A stretch of DNA of 5,083 nt from an uncultured Methylococcaceae bacterium (GTDB lineage Bacteria; Pseudomonadota; Gammaproteobacteria; Methylococcales; Methylomonadaceae). The notes beneath the pieces were generated by a model that searched no databases, was not told the DNA's origin, and worked only from the letters and a program-made list of their open reading frames with translations. Location: the NCBI GenBank assembly GCA_903839795.1, contig CAIMDR010000322.1, forward strand, positions 1 through 5,083, read 5' to 3'. This document shows positions 1-5,083 of the stretch, piece after piece (the first letter of the stretch is position 1; each line of letters opens with the position of its first letter). A program made the translations under genes and the position numbers.

Positions 1-63
1 CCATTCCTGCACCGGAATCACAAACGGTTGATCACGATTGATGAGTATGAATTTATTGCTCAT
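1..63 (-). CDS. Transposase, N-terminal fragment (IS1182/IS5-like; runs off the window)
   Basis: The minus strand opens with ATG at 63-61 and stays open for 21 codons to the window edge. The peptide starts MSNKFILINRDQPFVIPV and continues with Q-E-W. The pattern 'DQPF-hydrophobic-P...EW' resembles, from memory, the N-terminus of DDE transposases of the IS1182 type (pattern 'DQP.LLPPS...WLPEDHLARF'). A perfect AGGAGG lies 8 nt upstream of the ATG, which fixes the start and argues strongly for a real gene. The catalytic residues are outside the window, so the family assignment rests on only 21 residues. That this is a genuine protein start is more certain than the family name. Its position next to a decapitated b561 gene supports a mobile origin. 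Confidence 0.6.
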   Translation of the reverse strand, partial: MSNKFILINRDQPFVIPVQEW

Positions 64-71
64 GGCAGGAA

Positions 72-77
72 CCTCCT
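72..77 (-). promoter_or_regulatory. Shine-Dalgarno of the minus-strand transposase gene
   Basis: On the minus strand this reads AGGAGG, a full match to the anti-Shine-Dalgarno, followed by 8 nt and then ATG at 63-61. It decides the start of the transposase fragment. Further upstream on the same strand is an AT-rich stretch reading GATAAAAT (about 106-99) that could be a -10 region; no good -35 was seen. Confidence 0.7.
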
Positions 78-187
78 GACGGGGAAATGTAAAAATCTAT
101 TTTATCAGATTTGCGCTGGGGAAGTCGGACAGACTCCTAGGCATTTTTATTTTAGGTCTGCTGGTTTTTCGCATTTTATGGGGCTTC

Positions 188-730
188 ATGGGTTCGACAC
201 ATTCCCGATTCTCGACCTTTTTCCCGACCTTTTCACGATTGACTGCCTATCTTAAAGGCAGTTGGCAAGGTATTGGCCATAATCCGTTAGGGGCGCTATC
301 GGTGATAGCGCTGCTGGGAACCGTGGCAATACAGGTGGGAACCGGCTTGTTTGCCAACGACGACATCGCTTTTGAAGGCCCCTTCTTCGACTTTGTTGAC
401 AAATCCTTTAGCAACAAGTTGACCAGCTGGCACAGTACCACTTTCTATGTGTTACTGGCATTTGTTGTGCTGCATATAGTCGCCATCATTTTTTACCGTT
501 GGGTTAAAAAAACCAATTTGGTTAAACCCATGCTGACAGGAAAAAAAGAGATTCCCGTTGCCTTGGCAGAATCAATTGCGCCCCTTCCCGACAAAGGCTT
601 TGACGCACTCCGTTTTATTTTGTCGTTGATTATTTCCTGCACGGTGGTATGGGGCGTATCGGGAGGTCTATCGCAACTGTCTCCCGCTCAAGCCGCACAA
701 CAAACGGCACCGCCTCCCTCAAGTTTTTAA
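188..730 (+). CDS. Cytochrome b561 family protein, 5'-truncated (probable pseudogene)
   Basis: The protein carries hallmarks of bacterial di-haem cytochrome b561: LGLLVFRILWGFMGSTHSRF just before and after the ATG, the motif GHNPLG (residues 30-35 counted from this ATG), QVGTGLFANDDIAFEGP (49-65), and the paired histidines H82 and H96 on a membrane helix, with NLVKPMLTG (110-118) after it. These proteins accept or donate electrons at the inner membrane, usually between quinol and a periplasmic cytochrome. Family members normally have about 45-60 more N-terminal residues with the first helix and an RLFHW-type haem ligand. Here the matching frame extends upstream only to a stop at 77-79, with recognisable homology from about 140, and no good start codon. 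ATG188 lies inside the conserved core, after helix 2, and has only a weak GGGG before it. An IS lies directly upstream. The C-terminus adds a further hydrophobic segment (about 141-157) and a Q/A/P-rich tail. Any product would lack half the haem ligands, so function is doubtful. Confidence 0.85.
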   Translation: MGSTHSRFSTFFPTFSRLTAYLKGSWQGIGHNPLGALSVIALLGTVAIQVGTGLFANDDIAFEGPFFDFVDKSFSNKLTSWHSTTFYVLLAFVVLHIVAIIFYRWVKKTNLVKPMLTGKKEIPVALAESIAPLPDKGFDALRFILSLIISCTVVWGVSGGLSQLSPAQAAQQTAPPPSSF

Positions 731-770
731 AGCATTAAAATTTTTATAACACTCAATAAGGAACAAAACC

Positions 771-1232
771 ATGAAGAAAAAATTAACCCTCGCCATTTTG
801 CTTGCAGCAACAGGTACAGCGGCAATCGCCGGCCCCATTGAAGAACAAATAAGATTCCGTCAGTCTGCTTATTCTTTTGCCGCCTGGAATGTTCAAAAAA
901 TAAAAAACCAGGTTGTCGATCATCCGGAAACCTATAACAAAGACACGGTGGCTGCGGCTGCCAATGCCATTGCTGCAGTTGCCAACTCTGGATTGGGCGC
1001 ACTCTATGGTGAAGGGACTGATCAAGGTATAGGCTGGAAACAAACCCGCCTGAAGCCCGAGTTTTTTCAGAAAAAAGCCGAAGTGACCGTCGCTGCCAAT
1101 ACCTTTAACGAAGCCGCCAATGAATTGGCAAAAGTTGCTGCAACCGGAGATGTCAATTTAATCAAAACCCAGTTTGGTAAAGTGGGCGAATCCTGCAAAG
1201 GTTGCCATGACCTGATTCGTATTAAAGAATAA
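771..1232 (+). CDS. cycP: Cytochrome c' (periplasmic class II c-type cytochrome)
   Basis: A 153-residue precursor with a Sec signal peptide: KKK at 2-4, a hydrophobic core at 5-19, and likely cleavage after A18-I19-A20. The mature part of about 133 residues fits the four-helix-bundle cytochrome c' family, with the single haem motif CKGCH at 142-146 close to the C-terminus. H146 is the proximal haem ligand and R150 (H+4) matches the conserved proximal arginine. The N-terminal motif R30-Q31-S32-A33 matches the RQSA of known cytochromes c'. The next residue, the distal-pocket position (Leu16 in the Achromobacter xylosoxidans protein), is Tyr34. The family binds NO and CO at a five-coordinate haem and is linked to NO protection or electron transfer. 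AAGGA at 758-762 lies 8 nt before the ATG. The gene follows the b561 fragment by 40 bp in the same direction and was probably co-transcribed with it. Confidence 0.93.
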   Translation: MKKKLTLAILLAATGTAAIAGPIEEQIRFRQSAYSFAAWNVQKIKNQVVDHPETYNKDTVAAAANAIAAVANSGLGALYGEGTDQGIGWKQTRLKPEFFQKKAEVTVAANTFNEAANELAKVAATGDVNLIKTQFGKVGESCKGCHDLIRIKE

Positions 1233-1291
1233 CGAGACAAACCGGTTTAAACGGGTTATCACCTAAACCTAGACAGATCATAACCTTTTCC

Positions 1292-1400
1292 GGGAACGCT
1301 GAGCCCCAGCTCGGCGCTTATCGTAAACCAAGTGTTCAAGTAAGCAGTCATACCCTAATCTACCTGATTATCCCGTGCCGAGCTGGGGCTCGGCGTTCCC
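1292..1400. repeat. Long inverted repeat with self-complementary GC-rich arms (MITE/REP-like)
   Basis: A 26-nt arm at 1292-1317 (starting GGGAACGCTGAGCCCC) is the reverse complement of 1375-1400 (ending GGGGCTCGGCGTTCCC), with 24 of 26 positions matching and a 57-nt spacer. Each arm also folds on itself: GCCGAGC-TGGG-GCTCGGC at 1377-1394 is a perfect 7-bp hairpin, and 1298-1315 is the same with one G:T-type change. It lies 60 bp after the cytochrome c' stop and could also act as a transcript-end structure or mRNA stabiliser, but no T-run follows, so it is not a classic terminator. Similar 'gccgagctggggctcggc' hairpins are, to my recollection, scattered through some proteobacterial genomes. 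Confidence 0.75.
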
Positions 1401-1564
1401 TGCGCCATATTCCCGGCTAATTCCAAATACCGCCTCTGTATCTGCAAATCCCGCTTGTTACAAGCTCGCATAAAACTCCCCAGACTGATCTTCGATACAC
1501 TCATCGTAACAATAACACTTGATCTTCAAGTTTTCTTACTTTGACTTTATATATCTGGATAACC

Positions 1565-1645
1565 AGTAACATAACGGCCAATAGAGGTAGGCCGGAATAA
1601 GGCTTTTCAAGCATCAGCGAGAATAAGCGTTTCCGGCATGTTACT
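1565..1645. repeat. Split inverted repeat, REP-like (GCCGGAA...TTCCGGC)
   Basis: GCCGGAA at 1591-1597 pairs with TTCCGGC at 1631-1637. Immediately outside the right arm, ATGTTACT (1638-1645) pairs with AGTAACAT at 1565-1572. On the left side the two pairing blocks are separated by 18 nt (1573-1590), which together with the start of the inner arm form a small hairpin, CGGCC (1575-1579) with GGCCG (1590-1594). The whole is therefore a composite fold-back. The core resembles dispersed intergenic REP sequences with GCCGGAATAAG and CGTTTCCGGC. No protein-coding signal was seen. Confidence 0.6.
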
Positions 1646-1656
1646 TAAGACATTTC

Positions 1657-1725
1657 ACCACGAAGACACGAAGTTCACGAAGAAAAACCAAAGAGAGATC
1701 TTCGCGTTCTTCGTGTCTTCGTGGT
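1657..1725. repeat. Inverted repeat with CACGAAG units
   Basis: ACCACGAAGACACGAAG (1657-1673) is a perfect 17-bp reverse complement of CTTCGTGTCTTCGTGGT (1709-1725). Pairing continues inward with mismatches to about 1683 and 1699, leaving a loop of about 15 nt. The arm contains the unit CACGAAG repeated in direct orientation (1659-1665, 1667-1673 and 1675-1681). This type of palindrome, built from CACGAAG repeats, is a dispersed intergenic element in many bacteria (recalled, not searched). Its lack of a T-run argues against a plain terminator. Confidence 0.75.
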
Positions 1726-1753
1726 CTGTAATATCTTTAAGATACTTCGATTT

Positions 1754-1780
1754 GTCGGGTTACGCTGTCGCTAACCCGAC
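1754..1780. repeat. Small palindromic element GTCGGGTTA...TAACCCGAC
   Basis: A perfect 9-bp stem, GTCGGGTTA (1754-1762) and TAACCCGAC (1772-1780), closes a 9-nt loop, CGCTGTCGC. Sequences of the type GTCGGGTTAGCG...CGTAACCCGAC are a familiar short dispersed repeat in proteobacterial intergenic DNA (recalled, not searched). It sits 28 bp after the previous palindrome and ends the repeat-rich half of the intergenic region. Confidence 0.65.
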
Positions 1781-1897
1781 CTACGCGACTAATTTCCAAC
1801 ATGCTGATTAACAGACACGGCATCAACAGAAGATGTCTATCCATAAGCAATTGAAATCAGTTAAAAACAGCTAAAGAACCTATCAAAATAGTATTTT

Positions 1898-1924
1898 TTG
1901 AAAAAATTTAAGCCTGCATATAAT
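1898..1924 (+). promoter_or_regulatory. Possible sigma-70 type promoter for the TonB receptor
   Basis: A perfect TATAAT at 1919-1924 is preceded by TTGAAA at 1898-1903. The 15-bp spacer is shorter than the ideal 17, and the area is so AT-rich that chance matches are common. It would give an untranslated leader of about 245 nt before the ATG at 2177. It is proposed as the best match only. Confidence 0.25.
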
Positions 1925-2093
1925 CAAAAAAATATTTATAAATCAATAAATTGATTAATACCACTCTTAAATATTATCAACAACTATTCAACTAAAAAAA
2001 CTAGTGGCATAGTGTTTGCTTTAAAAACAATAACCCTTCGTATTTCGAGGATGTTACTGGCTAAATTAATCATCAACACAAGATTGATCACTG

Positions 2094-2105
2094 TTGGCTA
2101 GCCAA
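2094..2105. promoter_or_regulatory. Perfect 12-bp palindrome TTGGCTAGCCAA, possible operator
   Basis: TTGGCTAGCCAA is fully self-complementary with no spacer, the form expected of a dimeric regulator's binding site, and lies 71 bp before the receptor start. No regulator can be named from the sequence. It is a single copy in the window. Confidence 0.3.
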
Positions 2106-2176
2106 AAACCTAATGTACCTTTCATATCGTTGAAGCAGTTAACGGGTTTGATTTTTTAAAATAAGGGAAATAAATA

Positions 2177-5083
2177 ATGAAGCAGAATTTAGCAGGTGTT
2201 TTTTTAGACGGCATTAACCGACAACAACCTATCCCCCTCAATGTAAGTCGCAAAAAGACACTTTCTGTGTGCGTGGCAGCGGCTTTGATGGCCAGTGCCT
2301 CACTGATGACTTTTACAGACGCTGAGGCGGCTGACACTAAAAGAAAAGCCAAAAATAAATCCCATAAAGTTAATGCCGTAAGCGAGTTACAAGCAGAAAA
2401 TGCCCGTTTGCGTGAGCAACTGGAACAATTGCAAGCGGCACAGAGAGGTGGAGTCGCACCGGCTACCGGTGCAACATCGGCTATTGACTCTGGAGCGCCT
2501 GCGGCAGCGTCAACCGAGCCTGCTGAAGTCGTAGCAGCAAAAGAAGAAGTCGAGGAAACCAAAGATTTGGGTGAAGTAGTGGTTAAGGGTCGTACCCGAC
2601 CCAAAATTGCACAACTACAAGAAGTAACACGCTCCGCTTCAGTCGTCGGTGGTGATGAACTAAAATCCACGCAATCACTTGATATGGACTCAATCTTAAA
2701 GCGTGTTGGTAATGTCAAATGGAATTCTGGCAACTCACGCACGGCAGGCTTGACTTTGCGGGGTATCGGACAGGTGCCCTTAACGGATCAAATGGATAGC
2801 AGTGTTGGCTATATCGTTGATGGTGTGCCTTATTCTTACGGCCCCATGAACAGTTTTGATCAGTTTGATGTTGCACAGGTAGAAGTCGACCGTGGCCCAC
2901 AAGGCACAGCGGGTGGCAAAAACTATAACATGGGTACGGTGAAGGTCAATAACAAGCAAGCCTCGTTTACCAGGGAAGCGTCAGGCTCGTTAGGCTATGG
3001 AAGCTTTAACACGGTGATTGGTGATGGTGCTTTAGGCGGCAGTGTTGTTGATGGTCTGCTGGCCTTCCGTGCCGCAGTCCATGTCAACAAAGGTGATGGT
3101 AGTACCCACAATATTTATAACTCCGGGCAAACTTGGTATAACAGGGATCGTGCTGCCGGCCGCTTGTCCTTTTTACTGACCCCGACTGAAAACTTTACCG
3201 CCAGACTGAATATGGATGCGCAGCCCAGCTCCAGCGAATTCTTCAACGGCAACTTGTTTTATACACCGACACCAACCCATTACGCCAACGGTGCGATTAA
3301 TCCTTTAAGTACCGACGCCTCAACACGGCTAGCGAGACCTTGGTTTGTTAAGGGCTTGCCTGATTACTCCTACGCAGGCACTTATCTCAACGGTGGCGGA
3401 GTGGGCTCCTTCGATATGAACAGTCAATATCCTCTGGTTTCCAATAGTAGAGGTATTTCATCAATACTGGACTGGCAGTTGGGTAACTACAAGCTGACGT
3501 CAACCACCGCAGCTCGTGGTTATAATTTTCAAGCCTCCAACGACAGCGAAGGTACGCCTTTTAATGTTAGTCAAAATGGCGGCGGCGCTATTCATGAATT
3601 TTCACAGTTAAGTCAGGAGCTAAAAGTAGCGTCAAATATAGGCAGTCTGGTCGACTACCAGACCGGTGTCTATCTGTTGGAGCGCAAGATGAACTTGGGT
3701 AATGCGACCGGTTTTGGTTCGGATGCGGGCGCGTGGTTCGCTTCAACAAATCAGTACAACATCCTTAGTCCGACCGCCAGCAGTGCTGCCGGCAACCCGC
3801 TGGTCAGCAGCGGTCAAAAGTTGATGTCAGATTCGTTAAACGGTTTAGAGACATCCAACCCCAACCTTATCGATAACAAGACGGGGGCACTCTTTGGAGA
3901 AGCTAAATGGCATATTACTGATCCGTTCACCTTGACTACCGGCGCGCGTATCAGTGCCGAAAACCGGCAAAATGCCACCAGTAAATTAATCGTCTCGGAA
4001 GGTGCTGGCAGCGCACTAAACCCAGGACTAGTGAATGGTGTAGACACAGGCGGCTTTGTTTCAAACAGCACTACCGGTGCATTAGGCGCTAATACCGCCG
4101 CACAAATAGCCTTGGCAAACGCAGTATCGCAACAATATTTTGGTAACTCTGCATATAATAACCTGAGTAATGCTCAACAGAAACAGGTGGCTACTGCCAA
4201 AAACCTGCGTCAGACGAATATTGGCATCCTATGGAACCAAGTGCCCGGTGAAACCTATTCAGCGGTTCAACCCACCTTTAACGTCAGCCCAAGCTACAAA
4301 TTTAACGATCAATGGACGGGCTATACCTCCTATCGATTTGCACAAAAAGCGGGGTTTTCGCAAACCGTTAATGGCCTCTCATCCCAGATTGCAGCAGAAC
4401 TTAATAACACCTATGAACTGGGCTTCAAGTCCGCACTACTTAATAATGATCTTTATTTTAATGGCGACGTATTCTTAAGCGAAATCGAAGACTATCAACA
4501 AGGCGTTTCAATACTTGATTCTTATACCACCAATTTAGCTCGACAATCTAATCCTGCTGCTCCGGCATCCTATATCGCAGCTTCCGGTAACGTACCGGGC
4601 GTTCGCGCATTTGGAGTTGAATTAGACGGTTCTTATCAAGGCTTACGCTATACCTCTATCCGGTTTGCCGGCTCTTACAACAATGCAACCTATACTGATT
4701 TTAAAAACAGTGCGGTTCCTTTGGAAATGGGCAATCAAGGCGCTTACCGTGATGTCAGTGGCATGACCTTACCCGGTGCGGCGCAATTCACCTTCAACGT
4801 AGGGCCTGGAGTCAGGTTTCCGCTGAAATTAGTGGGGATGGAAGCATTGGGTAACTCGGAATTCCACGCCAACTTTAATACTGCATTCACCAGCGGTTAC
4901 AAATCGGATCCTTTGCTGTCATCGTACAGTTGGATACATGCCAATGCAACGACTGATCTTGCCTTAGGTGTTGGCAGGCGCGACAAAGGTTTCGACGTGT
5001 CTTTTGTGGCAAGGAACGTGTTCAACAATCAAATTCCCGGTGCCATTCTCTGGAATTCTCACACACTGGGACAACCGCAATGG
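2177..5083 (+). CDS. TonB-dependent outer-membrane receptor with N-terminal coiled coil (3' end outside window)
   Basis: The frame is open for 969 codons from ATG2177, which AAGGG (2163-2167) precedes by 9 nt. These receptors are outer-membrane beta-barrels that import ligands such as iron or other metal chelates using TonB energy. Order seen: an extended signal region with RKK (25-27), hydrophobic stretch 28-46 and likely cleavage at AEA|AD (after 51); a basic patch (55-64); a coiled coil at about 66-90 with V68, L71, N75, L78, L82, L85 in heptad positions; an Ala/Pro/Glu linker (91-128); TonB box DLGEVVVKGR (130-139); and a plug with TLRGIG (193-198), YIVDGVP (212-218) and VEVDRGPQGT (235-244). 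The rest alternates polar and aromatic residues as in barrel strands, with VSFVARNVFNNQIPG near the end. The visible end, LGQPQW, looks like the start of the last strand, so about 10-20 codons are probably missing. No STN signalling domain was seen. The substrate is unknown; neighbours give no clue. Confidence 0.92.
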   Translation, partial: MKQNLAGVFLDGINRQQPIPLNVSRKKTLSVCVAAALMASASLMTFTDAEAADTKRKAKNKSHKVNAVSELQAENARLREQLEQLQAAQRGGVAPATGATSAIDSGAPAAASTEPAEVVAAKEEVEETKDLGEVVVKGRTRPKIAQLQEVTRSASVVGGDELKSTQSLDMDSILKRVGNVKWNSGNSRTAGLTLRGIGQVPLTDQMDSSVGYIVDGVPYSYGPMNSFDQFDVAQVEVDRGPQGTAGGKNYNMGTVKVNNKQASFTREASGSLGYGSFNTVIGDGALGGSVVDGLLAFRAAVHVNKGDGSTHNIYNSGQTWYNRDRAAGRLSFLLTPTENFTARLNMDAQPSSSEFFNGNLFYTPTPTHYANGAINPLSTDASTRLARPWFVKGLPDYSYAGTYLNGGGVGSFDMNSQYPLVSNSRGISSILDWQLGNYKLTSTTAARGYNFQASNDSEGTPFNVSQNGGGAIHEFSQLSQELKVASNIGSLVDYQTGVYLLERKMNLGNATGFGSDAGAWFASTNQYNILSPTASSAAGNPLVSSGQKLMSDSLNGLETSNPNLIDNKTGALFGEAKWHITDPFTLTTGARISAENRQNATSKLIVSEGAGSALNPGLVNGVDTGGFVSNSTTGALGANTAAQIALANAVSQQYFGNSAYNNLSNAQQKQVATAKNLRQTNIGILWNQVPGETYSAVQPTFNVSPSYKFNDQWTGYTSYRFAQKAGFSQTVNGLSSQIAAELNNTYELGFKSALLNNDLYFNGDVFLSEIEDYQQGVSILDSYTTNLARQSNPAAPASYIAASGNVPGVRAFGVELDGSYQGLRYTSIRFAGSYNNATYTDFKNSAVPLEMGNQGAYRDVSGMTLPGAAQFTFNVGPGVRFPLKLVGMEALGNSEFHANFNTAFTSGYKSDPLLSSYSWIHANATTDLALGVGRRDKGFDVSFVARNVFNNQIPGAILWNSHTLGQPQW

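Larger units (their letters stand above)
1..135 (-). mobile_element. Terminal part of an insertion sequence (right boundary approximate)
   Basis: The left edge carries the start of a transposase-like gene reading leftwards, and directly beside it a cytochrome b561 gene begins abruptly in mid-protein. The simplest reading is an IS inserted into b561, with its transposase 5' end facing the b561 fragment. Recognisable b561 protein sequence starts at about 137-142, so the IS end should lie between roughly 85 and 140. I could not identify the terminal inverted repeat or a target duplication, because the other IS end is outside the window. A small inverted repeat, AAATCT (93-98) and AGATTT (107-112), lies in this leader. 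The boundary given is an estimate. Confidence 0.5.
1781..2176. other. AT-rich non-coding region upstream of the TonB receptor
   Basis: No open frame of note lies here on either strand. Composition shifts sharply to AT-rich, especially 1860-1990, which carries A-tracts, TATAAT and the small inverted repeat AATCAATAAATTGATT (1941-1956). This is the natural place for the receptor's promoter and any regulator sites. A strong Fur box was not recognised. The ribosome-binding site AAGGG (2163-2167) closes the region. Confidence 0.5.

Noticed and set aside
28..255. 75-codon plus-strand frame starting at 28
   Set aside because: It lies antisense to the transposase start and out of frame with the clear b561 sequence; it has no family resemblance.
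247..441. 64-codon minus-strand frame inside b561
   Set aside because: Shadow of the b561 coding sequence.
745..750. TATAAC as a -10 box for cytochrome c'
   Set aside because: No matching -35 at a suitable distance; too weak to call.
727..1043. Two minus-strand frames (727-1002, 783-1043) over the cytochrome c' gene
   Set aside because: Both overlap a well-supported cytochrome c' gene on the opposite strand and look like no known protein.
1239..1257. Weak hairpin AACC...GGTT and palindrome AAACCGGTTT just after cytochrome c'
   Set aside because: The stem is short, with a bulge and no T-run, so it is not a credible intrinsic terminator.
1517..1535. ACTTGA-TCT-TCAAGT hairpin followed by a T-rich run
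   Set aside because: It has a 6-bp AT-rich stem and an interrupted T-run, and is far from any gene end it could serve; chance is likely in this composition.
1290..1780. CRISPR array
   Set aside because: The repeats are different inverted repeats, not regularly spaced identical direct repeats.
2113..2133. Six-codon leader frame before the receptor
   Set aside because: No ribosome-binding site and nothing suggesting attenuation; short frames like this occur by chance.
2122..2742. 206-codon minus-strand frame at the start of the TonB receptor
   Set aside because: It covers the signal, coiled-coil and plug coding region of the receptor; its Ser/Ala/Thr-rich composition is what antisense of such a sequence gives.
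2715..2900. 61-codon minus-strand frame
   Set aside because: Antisense of the conserved plug segment with TLRGIG and YIVDGVP.
3814..4478. Minus frame 3814-4071 and plus frame 4170-4478
   Set aside because: Both lie inside the continuous receptor frame and have no independent start signals.

Overview
This looks like a piece of a proteobacterial genome, most likely a gammaproteobacterium of the methanotroph or sulfur-oxidiser kind. The support is a cytochrome b561 next to a periplasmic cytochrome c', a large TonB-dependent outer-membrane receptor, moderate GC content, and an intergenic region full of dispersed palindromes. The genus assignment is inference only.

Layout. (1) Positions 1-63 on the minus strand hold the first 21 codons of a transposase-like gene with a perfect Shine-Dalgarno; this is the edge of an insertion sequence (IS) that runs off the left end. 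(2) Immediately right of it, on the plus strand, lies a cytochrome b561 gene (homology from about 140, stop at 730). It lacks its start and first transmembrane helix, so the IS appears to have cut it. (3) A complete cytochrome c' gene follows at 771-1232, 40 bp downstream in the same direction, as expected for a membrane cytochrome b and periplasmic cytochrome c' pair. (4) Positions 1233-2176 contain no convincing gene. The first half is a string of four different inverted repeats (1292-1400, 1565-1645, 1657-1725, 1754-1780) resembling dispersed REP/MITE-like elements. The second half is AT-rich and probably carries the control region of the next gene. (5) From 2177 to the right edge runs a TonB-dependent receptor that is open at the window end (969 codons seen, probably lacking only the last beta-strand). 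It has a long signal region, a leucine-zipper-like coiled coil, an Ala/Pro/Glu linker, a TonB box, a plug and a barrel.

How the genes work together. Cytochrome b561 would normally pass electrons between the quinone pool and a periplasmic partner such as cytochrome c'. With b561 truncated, cytochrome c' is probably left without its cognate membrane partner and perhaps without its original promoter. The TonB receptor is a separate transcription unit, insulated from the cytochromes by about 0.94 kb of repeats; its substrate cannot be told from the sequence.

The most notable points are the IS-b561 junction, a Tyr at the distal haem position of cytochrome c', the dense island of unrelated palindromes, and the coiled-coil N-terminal extension of the receptor. 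I did not find a clear new multi-gene system here.
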